Source of the DNA: Brevibacillus porteri
GTDB lineage: Bacteria > Bacillota > Bacilli > Brevibacillales > Brevibacillaceae
Direction: 5' to 3'
Assembly (NCBI RefSeq): GCF_003013475.1
Contig: NZ_PXZO01000073.1
Location: 1 to 56,698, forward strand
Length of the DNA stretch: 56,698 bases
A program made the position numbers and the translations under genes. Below the pieces are notes generated by a model, which saw only the letters and a program-made list of their open reading frames with translations, was not told where the DNA came from and made no database searches. Positions 9,108 through 18,007 of the stretch are shown one piece after another. How positions within the stretch are numbered: position 1 is the first letter of the stretch; each line of letters begins with the position of its first letter.

Positions 9108-9197
9108 CGACAGCGACTCCTCTACTCTAGTAATCTACTCTAGTCTACAGGTGGAAGCGTCGCATTCCCAGCCCTCAATTACTGGCTACGCCACTAA

Positions 9198-11114
9198 TTA
9201 TTTCCCTTGCTCCAATTCCTCTACCAATGCAGATAATTCCGCCCAACGCTCAATGGTTGCTTCCAGCTCTGCCGCCACTTGCTGTTCTTCAGCATAGAGC
9301 TTTTCGATTTTGCCGTAATCGCTGCCAGACGCTGCAATCTCTTGTTTTAGCTTGACGCTGCGCTCTTCCAAAGCCGCGATCTTTCCTTCAATCGCATCCC
9401 ATTCCTTCTGATCCTTGTAGGATAGCTTGCGCGTGCGGTTGTTGCCGCGATTAGCCCCGCTGTTGCTTTGCACCTTTTCTGCCTGCTGATCCGCTTCTTG
9501 CACCTGTGTTGCTTTTTCCTGACGTCTATCTTCCAGGTACTCGGAATAGTTGCCGTAGTACTGACGAATGTTTCCTTGCCCCTCAAAAGCAAACAAATGG
9601 TCAACTGTACGATCGAGGAAATAGCGGTCATGCGATACCGTAATGACTGCGCCTGGGAATTGCTCGAGATAGTCCTCCAAAATACTGAGCGTTTGAATAT
9701 CCAAATCATTCGTAGGCTCATCTAAAAATAGCACATTCGGCTCTCCCATCAGTGTACGGAGCAGGTAGAGACGACGACGTTCTCCACCAGACAGGCGGGA
9801 AATCGGTGTCCATTGCATATGCGGCGAAAACAGGAATCGCTCCAGCATTTGCGAAGCCGTGATCGACTCGCCATTGCTCGTCTGAATGACCTCTGCTGCT
9901 TCCTTTACATATTCGATGACGCGCAGCTTTTCGTCCATCTCGACGCTATCCTGCGTGTAGTAGGCGATTTTAACGGTCGTCCCGATTTCCAATGAACCAC
10001 TATCCGGTTGAATTCTTCCTGCGAGCATGTTCAAAAGTGTCGTTTTTCCACTTCCGTTTGGCCCGATAATTCCCACACGATCACCCGGCAGGACAATATA
10101 GCTGAAATCGTTGATCAGTTTTCGCTCACCGTACGCTTTATTGATATTTGTAAGCTCGATCACCTTTTTGCCGAGACGACTGGCCCCGAGTGCCATTTCC
10201 ATCTTGGCGGCAGGTCCATCTACGGCTTTATCTCGTAACTCCTCAGCCCGTTGCACACGCGCCTTTTGTTTGGTCGTTCGCGCTTTTGCTCCACGACGTA
10301 GCCATGCCAGCTCGCGGCGAAGCAGATTTTGCCGCTTGCTTTCTACGGCCGCTTCATTTTCTTCACGCTCTGCCTTTTTCTCTAAGAACATCGCGTAGTT
10401 GCCTTCATAGCTGTACAGCTTGCCGCGATCCAGTTCAAACGTGCGGTTCGTCACGCGATCCAAGAAGTAGCGATCATGGGTGACGAGCAGCAAAGCACCC
10501 TTGTAGCGTGACAAATACTCTTCCAGCCACTCGACTGTCTCATTGTCAATATGGTTCGTAGGCTCATCCAAAATGAGCAGGTCTGCTGGTTGGATCAAAG
10601 CTCGTGCCATTGCTACCCGCTTTTTTTGTCCACCAGAGAGCTCTCCTACCTTTTGCGAGAAATTGTGCAGGCCAAGCTTGGTCAGGATCATTTTGGCTTG
10701 TGTATTGCTCTCCCACGCATCAGCCGCATCCATCCTGTTTTGAACAGCAAACAATCGCGCCTGCTTTTTCTCGTCGTCAGGCGACTCTTGAACAGCCTCT
10801 AGCGCTGTTTCATAATCACGCAAAAGCTGAATGAGTGGAGAATCGCCGTAAAATACTTGTTCCAGTACGGAGGAGTTTTCGTCGAAATCGGGATTTTGCG
10901 GCAAATACTCCACATGGAAATGATTCGCATGAATAATTTTCCCGCTATCCGCTGTATCCAAGCCCGCCACGATTTTCAAGAGCGAGGATTTTCCCGTACC
11001 ATTTACACCGATCAGACCAATGCGCTCTTGCTCGGCAATATGAAAGGAAATGTTATCAAACAATACTTTTTCTCCATAGCCTTTGGAGAGGTTTTCTACT
11101 GATAATATTTGCAT
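9198..11114 (-). CDS. ABC-F family ribosome-associated ATPase (YfmR/Uup type)
   Basis: 638 aa with two ABC cassettes, no membrane domain. The first has GVNGTGKSS near 37, LSGGQ near 160 and LLILDEPTNHID near 181. The second has GPNGSGKTT near 348, LSGGERR near 435 and VLFLDEPTNDLD near 455. A charged interdomain linker (P-site tRNA interaction motif) lies between, and a C-terminal coiled coil fills the last 80 residues, as in Uup and YfmR. Such proteins act at the ribosome, relieving stalls (known for YfmR on polyproline). The start at 11114 (MQILSVENL, AGGTGA upstream) is preferred to 11195, which would add 27 unrelated residues. Confidence 0.92.
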   Translation of the reverse strand: MQILSVENLSKGYGEKVLFDNISFHIAEQERIGLIGVNGTGKSSLLKIVAGLDTADSGKIIHANHFHVEYLPQNPDFDENSSVLEQVFYGDSPLIQLLRDYETALEAVQESPDDEKKQARLFAVQNRMDAADAWESNTQAKMILTKLGLHNFSQKVGELSGGQKKRVAMARALIQPADLLILDEPTNHIDNETVEWLEEYLSRYKGALLLVTHDRYFLDRVTNRTFELDRGKLYSYEGNYAMFLEKKAEREENEAAVESKRQNLLRRELAWLRRGAKARTTKQKARVQRAEELRDKAVDGPAAKMEMALGASRLGKKVIELTNINKAYGERKLINDFSYIVLPGDRVGIIGPNGSGKTTLLNMLAGRIQPDSGSLEIGTTVKIAYYTQDSVEMDEKLRVIEYVKEAAEVIQTSNGESITASQMLERFLFSPHMQWTPISRLSGGERRRLYLLRTLMGEPNVLFLDEPTNDLDIQTLSILEDYLEQFPGAVITVSHDRYFLDRTVDHLFAFEGQGNIRQYYGNYSEYLEDRRQEKATQVQEADQQAEKVQSNSGANRGNNRTRKLSYKDQKEWDAIEGKIAALEERSVKLKQEIAASGSDYGKIEKLYAEEQQVAAELEATIERWAELSALVEELEQGK

Positions 11115-11385
11115 GAACGTCACCTGTACTTTTCTATTTGCGTATCGAGAAGCCATATGAATCTTACACTCGATGGTATCATGTTTTTCGCGCAAGCTCT
11201 AGGGTGATTCAATGGATTGCACAAATATTGGAATACAATCTCATTAATGGTAAAATATTGAATATAAAGTAATAATGACACATGTACAAAAATAAAATAG
11301 GAAGCGTCACCAGCAATCAGGCATGTCAACAAGCCCAAACAGAAGAGGCGTACTCTTTTCATTGAGCACACCTGCTTTTACTCTC

Positions 11386-12102
11386 CTAACGACGTCCTAC
11401 TCTTTGCAGCACGCTGCCAATCCGTTCATTTTGGATGACCTCATCTGCCCACGCATCCAATGGGGTTGGTTCCTGATTGACAATGACCAGCTTGGCTCCT
11501 CTTTCTTTTGCATGCTGCGGAAACCAATTGGCAGGACTCACCGTAAGCGAAGAACCTAATACGATGAACAAATCGGCTTGTTCCGTCCACGAGATGGCCT
11601 GATCGACTTGTGATTGCGGCAAAGATTCGCCAAACAGGACAACACCCGGACGCAAAAATCCTCCGCATGCGCAAATCGTCCCTTGATCCTCCAGATAACG
11701 TGTATTGGCATACTCGGTCCCGCAGGCAAGACAGCGGATTTTCGCAAGGGAGCCATGGAGTTCGGCTACAGCCAAGCTTCCCGCCTCTTGATGAAAGCCA
11801 TCTACATTTTGTGTAATGACCCCATGAACCAATCCACGCCGCTCCCATTCAGCTAAGCACTCGTGTCCGGTGTGTGGCTTGCAAGACAGTAGACCTTGAA
11901 TGCGCATCTGATAAAATTCCACAAACGCTTCCCGATTTTCCATCATTGCGCGTGTACTCGCGAGTTGCATCGGATCTTTGCCTCGCCACAGCCCAGACTG
12001 TGAACGAAAATCAGGCAAGCCACTCTCTGTCGACATGCCTGCTCCGGTGAATACAACGGTAAAGGAAGATGTCCGCAACCAGTGTGCCAGATGATCCATC
12101 AT
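11386..12102 (-). CDS. SIR2 family NAD-dependent protein deacylase
   Basis: 238 aa. It shows the NAD-binding GAGMSTESGLPDFRS, the TQNVDGFHQEAG motif, the catalytic HG in ELHGSL, and a four-Cys zinc site (CLACG and CACGG). RPGVVLFGE is the usual substrate-channel segment. Cytoplasmic protein or acetyl-CoA synthetase deacetylation is known for bacterial members. Translation probably starts at the ATG at 12102 (or 12099), because GGGGAG lies just upstream, rather than at 12117. Confidence 0.92.
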   Translation of the reverse strand: MMDHLAHWLRTSSFTVVFTGAGMSTESGLPDFRSQSGLWRGKDPMQLASTRAMMENREAFVEFYQMRIQGLLSCKPHTGHECLAEWERRGLVHGVITQNVDGFHQEAGSLAVAELHGSLAKIRCLACGTEYANTRYLEDQGTICACGGFLRPGVVLFGESLPQSQVDQAISWTEQADLFIVLGSSLTVSPANWFPQHAKERGAKLVIVNQEPTPLDAWADEVIQNERIGSVLQRVGRR

Positions 12103-12202
12103 GGTTCTCCCCTTCATCTTTGAAAATGTTCTTCTCCTGATTGTAATAGAAGAATGCCGAATTTGGGAGACCTGCCCATCAAGGCACTATCTGTCTTGCC
12201 AT

Positions 12203-12958
12203 TCAATAGGATGGATAAACGGGTTGTGGCGTATATCCGGTATGGTAGGGATTCGTGCCATATTGTGGATAACCGGTCGGCTGTTGATAGACTGGGTGCT
12301 GTCCATACCCACCCTGCTGCACATAGTTGGCATCGTAATAACCGTAACTGTCTGGCAACTGACTCGAGTAGCCATAGTACGGGTACTGGCTTGAGGCAGC
12401 TCTATCTGGCAACTGCCCCTGCTGCTGACATCCTACCGGCGGGCCAATCACGACTGTTTTGGTAAGAGGCGCAAATGTTTCTTTTACCTTTGCTTCATCT
12501 AAACAATACGTATGTGCCCACACACTTGCTGGAGTCAACCGCAAAATATCGGAGCCAAAGATCACCTCAGGAGTTGGCGCATCAAAAATAGCCAGTAAGT
12601 GCGTATCGTCAGTCAAGGCCATTTCATAGTGCCACCAGCCCAGCGGGATATTGGCAACTTGTCTCGGTTTAATATTATAGTTGAGCAATTGATTGGTAAA
12701 AGGATTGATTAGGGACACAATGGCCTCACCAGCGATGCAATACACCAGCTCCGATGCATTTTGATGGATGTGTGGCTCGACAACATTTCCGGTTGTCAGG
12801 AAAATATCCAGCAACGAACTGTTACCTAATGTATTTAACTGTGCGATTCCCAGGGAATCGATGAAGTTCTGATCGTCCTTTTTAAAAAACAGATTATTTC
12901 TCATATCGTACGTAAACTGAGTATTTGGCGATGTATAGTCGCGATAGGAAGTAGCCAT
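12203..12958 (-). CDS. Cupin-domain protein with Tyr/Gln/Gly/Pro-rich tail
   Basis: 251 aa. Residues about 40-150 form a single cupin (EPHIHQNASELVYCIAGEA; IPLGWWHYEMAL), with metal-ligand-type His residues. The last 70 residues are low complexity, rich in YGY, QQ, PQY and HTGY. Such tails occur in spore coat and exosporium proteins, so a spore-surface location is a reasonable inference, not shown. The ATG at 12958 has GGGAGG 8 bases upstream and is preferred to 12997. Confidence 0.8.
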   Translation of the reverse strand: MATSYRDYTSPNTQFTYDMRNNLFFKKDDQNFIDSLGIAQLNTLGNSSLLDIFLTTGNVVEPHIHQNASELVYCIAGEAIVSLINPFTNQLLNYNIKPRQVANIPLGWWHYEMALTDDTHLLAIFDAPTPEVIFGSDILRLTPASVWAHTYCLDEAKVKETFAPLTKTVVIGPPVGCQQQGQLPDRAASSQYPYYGYSSQLPDSYGYYDANYVQQGGYGQHPVYQQPTGYPQYGTNPYHTGYTPQPVYPSY

Positions 12959-13134
12959 CGTCGTTTGATCCTCCCACCGTATGGGTATTTGACTCATTCT
13001 GTATCTCTATTCCCGTTCACAAAATATGTGCACCCATCTATTCCATCGAGAAAGAGACACACCTTTCACCCTCCCCTTTACACAAACATATCCTACTAAA
13101 AGGCATAACGGGTACTCGAGGAGGGTGATCTTGT

Positions 13135-13920
13135 TTGGCTACTTATTTGGTCTCGGACATACATGGTCAGAATCAAGCTTTTCAAAAGGCGCTGCGGGAC
13201 GTTTCCTTCTCTCCCCAAGCTGGTGATCGTCTATACGTATTGGGGGACATGGTCGATCGAGGACCTGAATCAAAGGAAGTATTGCTCGATCTACTCGCTC
13301 TTCGGCAGGCGTATCCGAACCAAATCTATCTCATAAAAGGGAACCACGAGCAAATGCTCGAGGATTGGCTGTCCGGCAACGGCAATCCGGAGCTATACCT
13401 GCGCTACAATGGCGGCGATGCCACCATACGTTCTTTCTTAGGGAATCACCCGCTGCGGCGAGCTTTTCTTGACCGGATGCCTTCTTTGCAGGAACAAGAA
13501 GAAGCGCGGCAATTCATCCTTTCTCGCTATCCAACCATTTTGCCAGCCTTGTCGTCTCTTCCTTTATATATCGAGCTGCCAGCCGATCCGCGAACAGGAG
13601 CTCCAGCCGCACTTTTGGTACACGCAGGCATTCGACCCGGCATCCCCTTGCAGGAACAAGATCCGCAAGATTTACTATGGATTCGCGAGCCTTTTTACCT
13701 TTATTATGATGGAGAACTCCCTGTCATCTTTGGCCACACCCCTGTTCCAGGATTACCTCAATACTCAGGCAGCGGTCCTTGGCGCAGAGACAACATAATC
13801 GGCATTGATGGTGGCGCAGGATATTGGCGAGGCGTCATGCTCGTCGAATGGCCTTCTCTTCAATCCATTTTCGTACCGATTCGGGATAGGCAATCCTCTC
13901 CACAAGTACGGGTCTACTGA
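13135..13920 (+). CDS. PPP-family metallophosphatase
   Basis: 261 aa. The signature metal-binding blocks are all present: SDIHGQ near residue 7, GDMVDRG near 37, KGNHE near 68, a VHAGIRPG block and GHTPVP. This is the serine/threonine phosphatase (PrpE/ApaH-like) fold. It may dephosphorylate proteins or diadenosine polyphosphates; which cannot be told. The TTG start is preceded by GAGGAGG. Confidence 0.9.
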   Translation: MATYLVSDIHGQNQAFQKALRDVSFSPQAGDRLYVLGDMVDRGPESKEVLLDLLALRQAYPNQIYLIKGNHEQMLEDWLSGNGNPELYLRYNGGDATIRSFLGNHPLRRAFLDRMPSLQEQEEARQFILSRYPTILPALSSLPLYIELPADPRTGAPAALLVHAGIRPGIPLQEQDPQDLLWIREPFYLYYDGELPVIFGHTPVPGLPQYSGSGPWRRDNIIGIDGGAGYWRGVMLVEWPSLQSIFVPIRDRQSSPQVRVY

Positions 13921-14091
13921 TCGTGCTAGGGAAAACCGGGAGCTTTCGCACTGGTGCTCCTACCTGCTGCAAGCGCATCGGGTAGTGCATCCAGTATGAT
14001 GCGAGAGACAAGCCCATTCGTTCAACAAATTATTACTTTTTATAATCTACTTTCGATTTGTAATATGTTAAGATATGGACGAGGTGTTTAT

Positions 14092-14520
14092 ATGAAACGT
14101 CAGCAAATCGTGGAACAAGCCATGTTTGCCGCTTGGGGAGTGTCCCTGATCGCAACAGGAGGTAGTTTGTTTTTTTCAGAGGTATTAAAGTACATACCAT
14201 GTGACCTGTGCTGGTACCAGCGAATCTTGATGTACCCGCTCGTCATCTTACTCGGGGTGGCCTCCGCGAAGAAAGATGACAAGATCGCTTCGTACGCCTT
14301 GATTCTCTCCATCATAGGAGGACTCACATCGCTGTATCATTACTCGATTCAAAAAATACCTGCCCTGCAAGATCTGGGTAGCGCTTGCGGCATTGTGCCA
14401 TGCAACACGGACTATATTAACTGGCTAGGCTTTATCACTATTCCGTTCCTTGCTCTCATTGCCTTCACATTGATCAGCATCCTGCTTGTCATCGTTATGA
14501 AAAATGCAAAGGAGAAATGA
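14092..14520 (+). CDS. DsbB/BdbC-type disulfide oxidoreductase
   Basis: 142 aa integral membrane protein with four predicted segments. The quinone-reactive CDLCWYQR (CxxC) follows segment 1 and a second pair, CGIVPC, lies in the later loop, matching BdbC. It regenerates the oxidised state of an extracytoplasmic thiol oxidase by passing electrons to quinone. The ATG follows GAGGTG; the longer open frame from 13954 has no ribosome binding site. The partner thioredoxin-like gene starts 4 bases after its stop, so they form an operon. Confidence 0.9.
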   Translation: MKRQQIVEQAMFAAWGVSLIATGGSLFFSEVLKYIPCDLCWYQRILMYPLVILLGVASAKKDDKIASYALILSIIGGLTSLYHYSIQKIPALQDLGSACGIVPCNTDYINWLGFITIPFLALIAFTLISILLVIVMKNAKEK

Positions 14521-14523
14521 TTC

Positions 14524-14994
14524 ATGAAGAAAGTCATCTTTCTATCCATCCTTGTGGCTGCGCTCCTGATCGGTGCGATCGTGTATGCTGACATTTCGAA
14601 CCGTCAGCTTGCGGAAGGAAACCCTTACGGTAAAGCCAATTTGCACCCCGCTACTCTCGAACAATTGAGTGACCCGCTGTACGATAATCTCATTATGCCT
14701 AATGAGCTCAAAGGTAAGCTCAATAATCAGGAGGACGCGTTTGTTTACTTTTACAGCCCGGTTTGTGAGCATTGTAAAGCAACTACCCCCGTCCTTGTAC
14801 CGATCGTGAAAAGCTTGGACATCGATATGAAAAAGCTCAATTTGCTAGAGTTTAACGCCAGCTATGGTGATTACAACATCGAATTCACCCCGACCCTCGT
14901 TCATTACAAAGGCGGCAAGGAAGTAGCTCGACTCGTCGGTGGTCGCGAAGCAAGCGAATGGAAAACATGGTTGGAAGAACAGAAAAAATCATAA
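14524..14994 (+). CDS. Membrane-anchored thioredoxin-like protein
   Basis: 156 aa. An N-terminal hydrophobic anchor (residues 1-22) is followed by a thioredoxin fold with active site CEHC in YSPVCEHCKATTP and the cis-proline FTPTLV. It is the likely extracytoplasmic thiol-disulfide partner of the DsbB protein just upstream, though it is thioredoxin-like rather than DsbA-like (no large helical insertion). The pair lies upstream of the ctaG-sco cluster, whose CuA-site assembly needs thiol control, a suggestive context. Confidence 0.87.
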   Translation: MKKVIFLSILVAALLIGAIVYADISNRQLAEGNPYGKANLHPATLEQLSDPLYDNLIMPNELKGKLNNQEDAFVYFYSPVCEHCKATTPVLVPIVKSLDIDMKKLNLLEFNASYGDYNIEFTPTLVHYKGGKEVARLVGGREASEWKTWLEEQKKS

Positions 14995-15002
14995 CATTTG
15001 GT

Positions 15003-15036
15003 AGCCTCCCTCGATTCTTTGCGGGAGGCTCTTTTC
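15003..15036 (+). terminator. Intrinsic terminator of the DsbB/thioredoxin operon
   Basis: AGCCTCCC / GGGAGGCT stem followed by CTTTTC. Confidence 0.75.
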
Positions 15037-15104
15037 ATATTGGACATACGTGACAAATATGTGAAGATTTCTGTTCCCTTGGAAGAAATAGCCCGAACGA
15101 GTCA

Positions 15105-15133
15105 TTAGGCTTTTCCAGTTATTTGCCTATAAT
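15105..15133 (+). promoter_or_regulatory. Candidate promoter of the ctaG cluster
   Basis: Perfect TATAAT at 15128-15133, with a weak TTAGGC 17 bases upstream. It lies 39 bases before the ctaG start. Confidence 0.45.
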
Positions 15134-15171
15134 GAGTACTGGGGATAATCCTTGAAAACGGAGGTAATCGA

Positions 15172-16041
15172 ATGACCCTCACTTATTTCACTGAAACCTT
15201 TGGCTTTCGGGCTACATGGAATCCAGAGCTGATTCTTCTGACCTTTTTGATCGGTCTGGCTTATTTCTCACTGACCGGACCACTACGCCAAACTTTTCAA
15301 GATTCCACACCTGTTACACGAAAGCAACAGACTTTTTTCACTCTCGGCTTACTTGGTTTTTACTTTAGTATGGGGAGTCCTTTGAACGTAGCTGGGCATT
15401 TTTTATTTAGCGCCCACATGCTGCAGCAATCGTTACTCTATCTCGTAATGCCCTTGCTGCTCTTGGCAGGGACCCCGTCATGGTTGATCCGCGGCCTGTT
15501 CTATCGCCGGGGGCTCAAGCTTTTCATGCGAATAGCGAGTCACCCGATACCTGCTATTCTCATGTTCAATGCCCTGTTCTCGTTTTACCATATGCCTGTT
15601 ATTTTAGACTTGGCAATGAACAACCTAGCCCTACATAATTTGATTCATTTACTGCTGCTGGTGACTGCGATATTGATGTGGATGCCTGTTGTCGCACCGA
15701 TACCGGAAATTCACCGCCTGTCGGAACTGCAAAAACTTGCCTACATCTTTGCTAACGGTGTTTTGATTACGCCTGCATGTGCACTGATTATTTTTTCAGC
15801 CACACCGTTGTATGCGACATATGTAGACGGTCCTTCCATGCTCTGCGCGCCATTCTTTTCCACGCCGATCGACAAATCGATGTTTGCCGTTCCACTGCTC
15901 CCTCTGGAGGATCAACGGCTGGGCGGAATTGTGATGAAGCTCATGCAAGAGCTGACGTACGGAGTCGTCCTGGCTTACATCTTCTCTACCTGGTATCGAA
16001 AAGAAAAGAATCAGGAAGAGGACGGACTCATGACGCCATAG
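15172..16041 (+). CDS. ctaG: Cytochrome c oxidase assembly factor CtaG (caa3 type)
   Basis: 289 aa, seven predicted membrane segments. Conserved His and Met residues in FSAHMLQQSLLYLVMPLLLL and ALFSFYHMPVILD, plus HNLIHLLLL, are typical of the caa3_CtaG family, which delivers copper to the CuB or CuA site of caa3 oxidase. It heads a three-gene plus-strand cluster with the SCO protein and a YtkA-like lipoprotein. Confidence 0.9.
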   Translation: MTLTYFTETFGFRATWNPELILLTFLIGLAYFSLTGPLRQTFQDSTPVTRKQQTFFTLGLLGFYFSMGSPLNVAGHFLFSAHMLQQSLLYLVMPLLLLAGTPSWLIRGLFYRRGLKLFMRIASHPIPAILMFNALFSFYHMPVILDLAMNNLALHNLIHLLLLVTAILMWMPVVAPIPEIHRLSELQKLAYIFANGVLITPACALIIFSATPLYATYVDGPSMLCAPFFSTPIDKSMFAVPLLPLEDQRLGGIVMKLMQELTYGVVLAYIFSTWYRKEKNQEEDGLMTP

Positions 16042-16075
16042 CCAAAAAGAATCAGAAAGGAGGCGCCACACACAA

Positions 16076-16687
16076 GTGAATATCGCCCCTGCTACCGCTA
16101 TCCGAATCCGTCGGTTGCTCTTGTTGTTGCCCGTCCTTGTCCTTGTTGCTCTTGTCGCTTCTTGGGTTTGGTTCGGGCCCAAAAACACCCAGGCGAAATT
16201 ACCTGATGTAACTCTGCAAACCATCGATGGACAATCCTATTCGCTAGCACCACAAAAGAAAACGTTTCGCTTGGTGGAGTTGATTTATACCCGTTGCCCG
16301 GATATTTGTCCCACGACAACGGTAAAAATGGTTCAGCTGCAAAAACGCTTGCTCGAAGCAAACTTGATGGGGCAAGACGTTGAATTTTTGACCATCACGA
16401 TTGATCCGCAAAACGACACCCCTGAGGTCATGGGCTACTATGCCAAGCAGTTGGGCATTCAAGACCAAGGCTGGACCCTGCTTCGGGGTGATGACGAAAC
16501 GATCAAAACGGTTACAAATTCGCTTGGCTTTTTTGCCAGTAAGATGGATGATGGATTCATCTCTCATACATCGAGTACGTATCTCGTGGATGATAACAAT
16601 GCCGTTATTCAAAAATTCGGCATGGGTGACGATTTCGATCCCGAACAAATTTATCAGGAACTGTTGAAATTGAAGAAGGAAGGGTAA
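16076..16687 (+). CDS. SCO family copper chaperone
   Basis: 203 aa. An N-terminal membrane anchor (about residues 13-32) is followed by a thioredoxin-like SCO1/SenC domain. The copper ligands are in YTRCPDICPTT (CxxxC) and the later His in FISHTSSTYL. It hands copper to the CuA site of cytochrome oxidase subunit II on the outer membrane face. The GTG start has AGGAGG about 12 bases upstream, slightly long spacing. Its genes lie between ctaG and the FixH/YtkA lipoprotein. Confidence 0.92.
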   Translation: MNIAPATAIRIRRLLLLLPVLVLVALVASWVWFGPKNTQAKLPDVTLQTIDGQSYSLAPQKKTFRLVELIYTRCPDICPTTTVKMVQLQKRLLEANLMGQDVEFLTITIDPQNDTPEVMGYYAKQLGIQDQGWTLLRGDDETIKTVTNSLGFFASKMDDGFISHTSSTYLVDDNNAVIQKFGMGDDFDPEQIYQELLKLKKEG

Positions 16688-16693
16688 TCCAAC

Positions 16694-17467
16694 ATGAAAC
16701 GTACGATGATTCTGCTCTTATCCATGCTCATGCTCCTTTTAGCCGCTTGTGGAAAAGAGAACGAGCAACAAGCCTTGCTACCCGGATCTCCCGTCGAGGC
16801 TGCCTTTACATTGGAACCAAAGGAGCTAGTAGCGGGCGACACCGTTACCTTCTCCGTTACAGTTACACAAGATGGCCAACCCGTGGATGATGCCAAGGAA
16901 GTGAAGTTCGAATGGTGGAAAGATGGGCAAGAAAAGCATGAAACGATCCCAGCTTCGCTGCAAGGAGACGGTGTTTACACGGCCCAACAAACCATTAGCG
17001 AGCCAGGTTCTTATTTTGTCTACTACCATGTAACGGCACGTGATTTCCACAATATGCAGAAGACCCCATTTACCGTAAACAGCAAGGCTGGTGAGACGCC
17101 TGGGGTGACGCCATCTGCGCCGCAAGCTGACGCAGGTCAGGCACACGATCATGGGGCGGCAGGTCACGCGAATGGTGAAACAGTTGATTATCATTTCTCC
17201 CCAGCCGACAATATTCAAGTAGCATCACCTGCTGCTCTCACTGTTCATCTGATGAAGGACAACAAAGCTTTGGACAAAGCGACAGTCAAATTCGAGTTCT
17301 GGCTGGGAAATGACGAGAAGCACAGCTTCGTCGATGCAACGGAAACTGCGGCTGGCCAGTATGAAGGCAACGTACAGTTCCCGACAGCCGGAGATTATAC
17401 AGTGAAGGTCCATGTGGAAAAAGGAGATATTCATGATCACAAGGATTTCTCACTCTCCATAAAATAA
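16694..17467 (+). CDS. FixH/YtkA-like lipoprotein with two domains
   Basis: 257 aa. The lipoprotein signal ends LLLAAC at residue 19. Two Ig-like YtkA/FixH domains follow (about 35-130 and 165-255), each with the EFWW/EFWLGNDEKH-type core. A His-rich linker (AHDHGAAGHANG, near 155) and a terminal HVEKGDIHDHKD could bind copper. The gene starts 6 bases after the SCO gene. A role in copper supply to the oxidase is inferred from motif and context. Confidence 0.87.
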   Translation: MKRTMILLLSMLMLLLAACGKENEQQALLPGSPVEAAFTLEPKELVAGDTVTFSVTVTQDGQPVDDAKEVKFEWWKDGQEKHETIPASLQGDGVYTAQQTISEPGSYFVYYHVTARDFHNMQKTPFTVNSKAGETPGVTPSAPQADAGQAHDHGAAGHANGETVDYHFSPADNIQVASPAALTVHLMKDNKALDKATVKFEFWLGNDEKHSFVDATETAAGQYEGNVQFPTAGDYTVKVHVEKGDIHDHKDFSLSIK

Positions 17468-17478
17468 GTCCTTCAAAA

Positions 17479-17515
17479 TAAAAAGGCCATTCCCTGGGAG
17501 AATGGCCTTTTTGCT
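17479..17515. terminator. Bidirectional intrinsic terminator
   Basis: AAAAAGGCCATTC / GAATGGCCTTTTT stem between the convergent lipoprotein and the collagen-like gene. Confidence 0.85.
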
Positions 17516-17526
17516 CGTAAATGAAG

Positions 17527-17859
17527 TTAGCAGGTAAAATAAGCGATTCGATCCAAGTCTGTCCCGTAATACTCCCATCGATATCCTGTCCAGCGGTATC
17601 CAGATACAGAGTGACGACCGACATGAACGGGGTAAAACCAGAAAGAGCGACCATTTCGCAGCCAAACGTATGTGTAACGATATAAACAGGGATAGAATCC
17701 GCCAGCATCAATCCGACGTGTTCCCCCATAGCCTCTTGCTCCCGGTGCACTTGGCGTTCTGCTCGGTGGAGGGCCCGGTGGTGGAGGGGGGAAACCTCCG
17801 GGGGAGCCTGGAGAGCCTGGGGAACCATCTCGGCCGCCAGGTGGAAATTCATATGACAT
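17527..17859 (-). CDS. Collagen-like Gly/Pro-rich N-terminus fused to a conserved Trp/Tyr-rich domain
   Basis: 110 aa. Residues 7-35 are Gly-Ser-Pro and poly-Pro; the C-terminal half is a compact aromatic domain (FYPCLYRYTYVWLRNG, then FWFYPVHVGRHSVSGYRW, and a terminal Cys). No signal peptide. The ATG has an excellent AGGAGGTGA upstream. Similar short Gly/Pro proteins occur on spore surfaces, so a spore coat or exosporium role is possible (inference). I do not recognise the C-terminal domain family. Confidence 0.72.
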   Translation of the reverse strand: MSYEFPPGGRDGSPGSPGSPGGFPPPPPGPPPSRTPSAPGARGYGGTRRIDAGGFYPCLYRYTYVWLRNGRSFWFYPVHVGRHSVSGYRWTGYRWEYYGTDLDRIAYFTC

Positions 17860-18007
17860 GACGTGTCACCTCCTACTAGTCTCCCTATAGGAAATGCAGC
17901 AAACACACAGATGGTATGTGCGTTTGCCCGCCGTCATTCACCTATTTTTTCCGCAATAGCCTGTATAGTAATCCCTTGTCCGCCACCCCGCAGGCGTCCC
18001 CACTCTT

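Noticed and set aside
10190..10483. Plus-strand ORFs within the ABC-F gene
   Set aside because: Shadows of the conserved ATPase frame.
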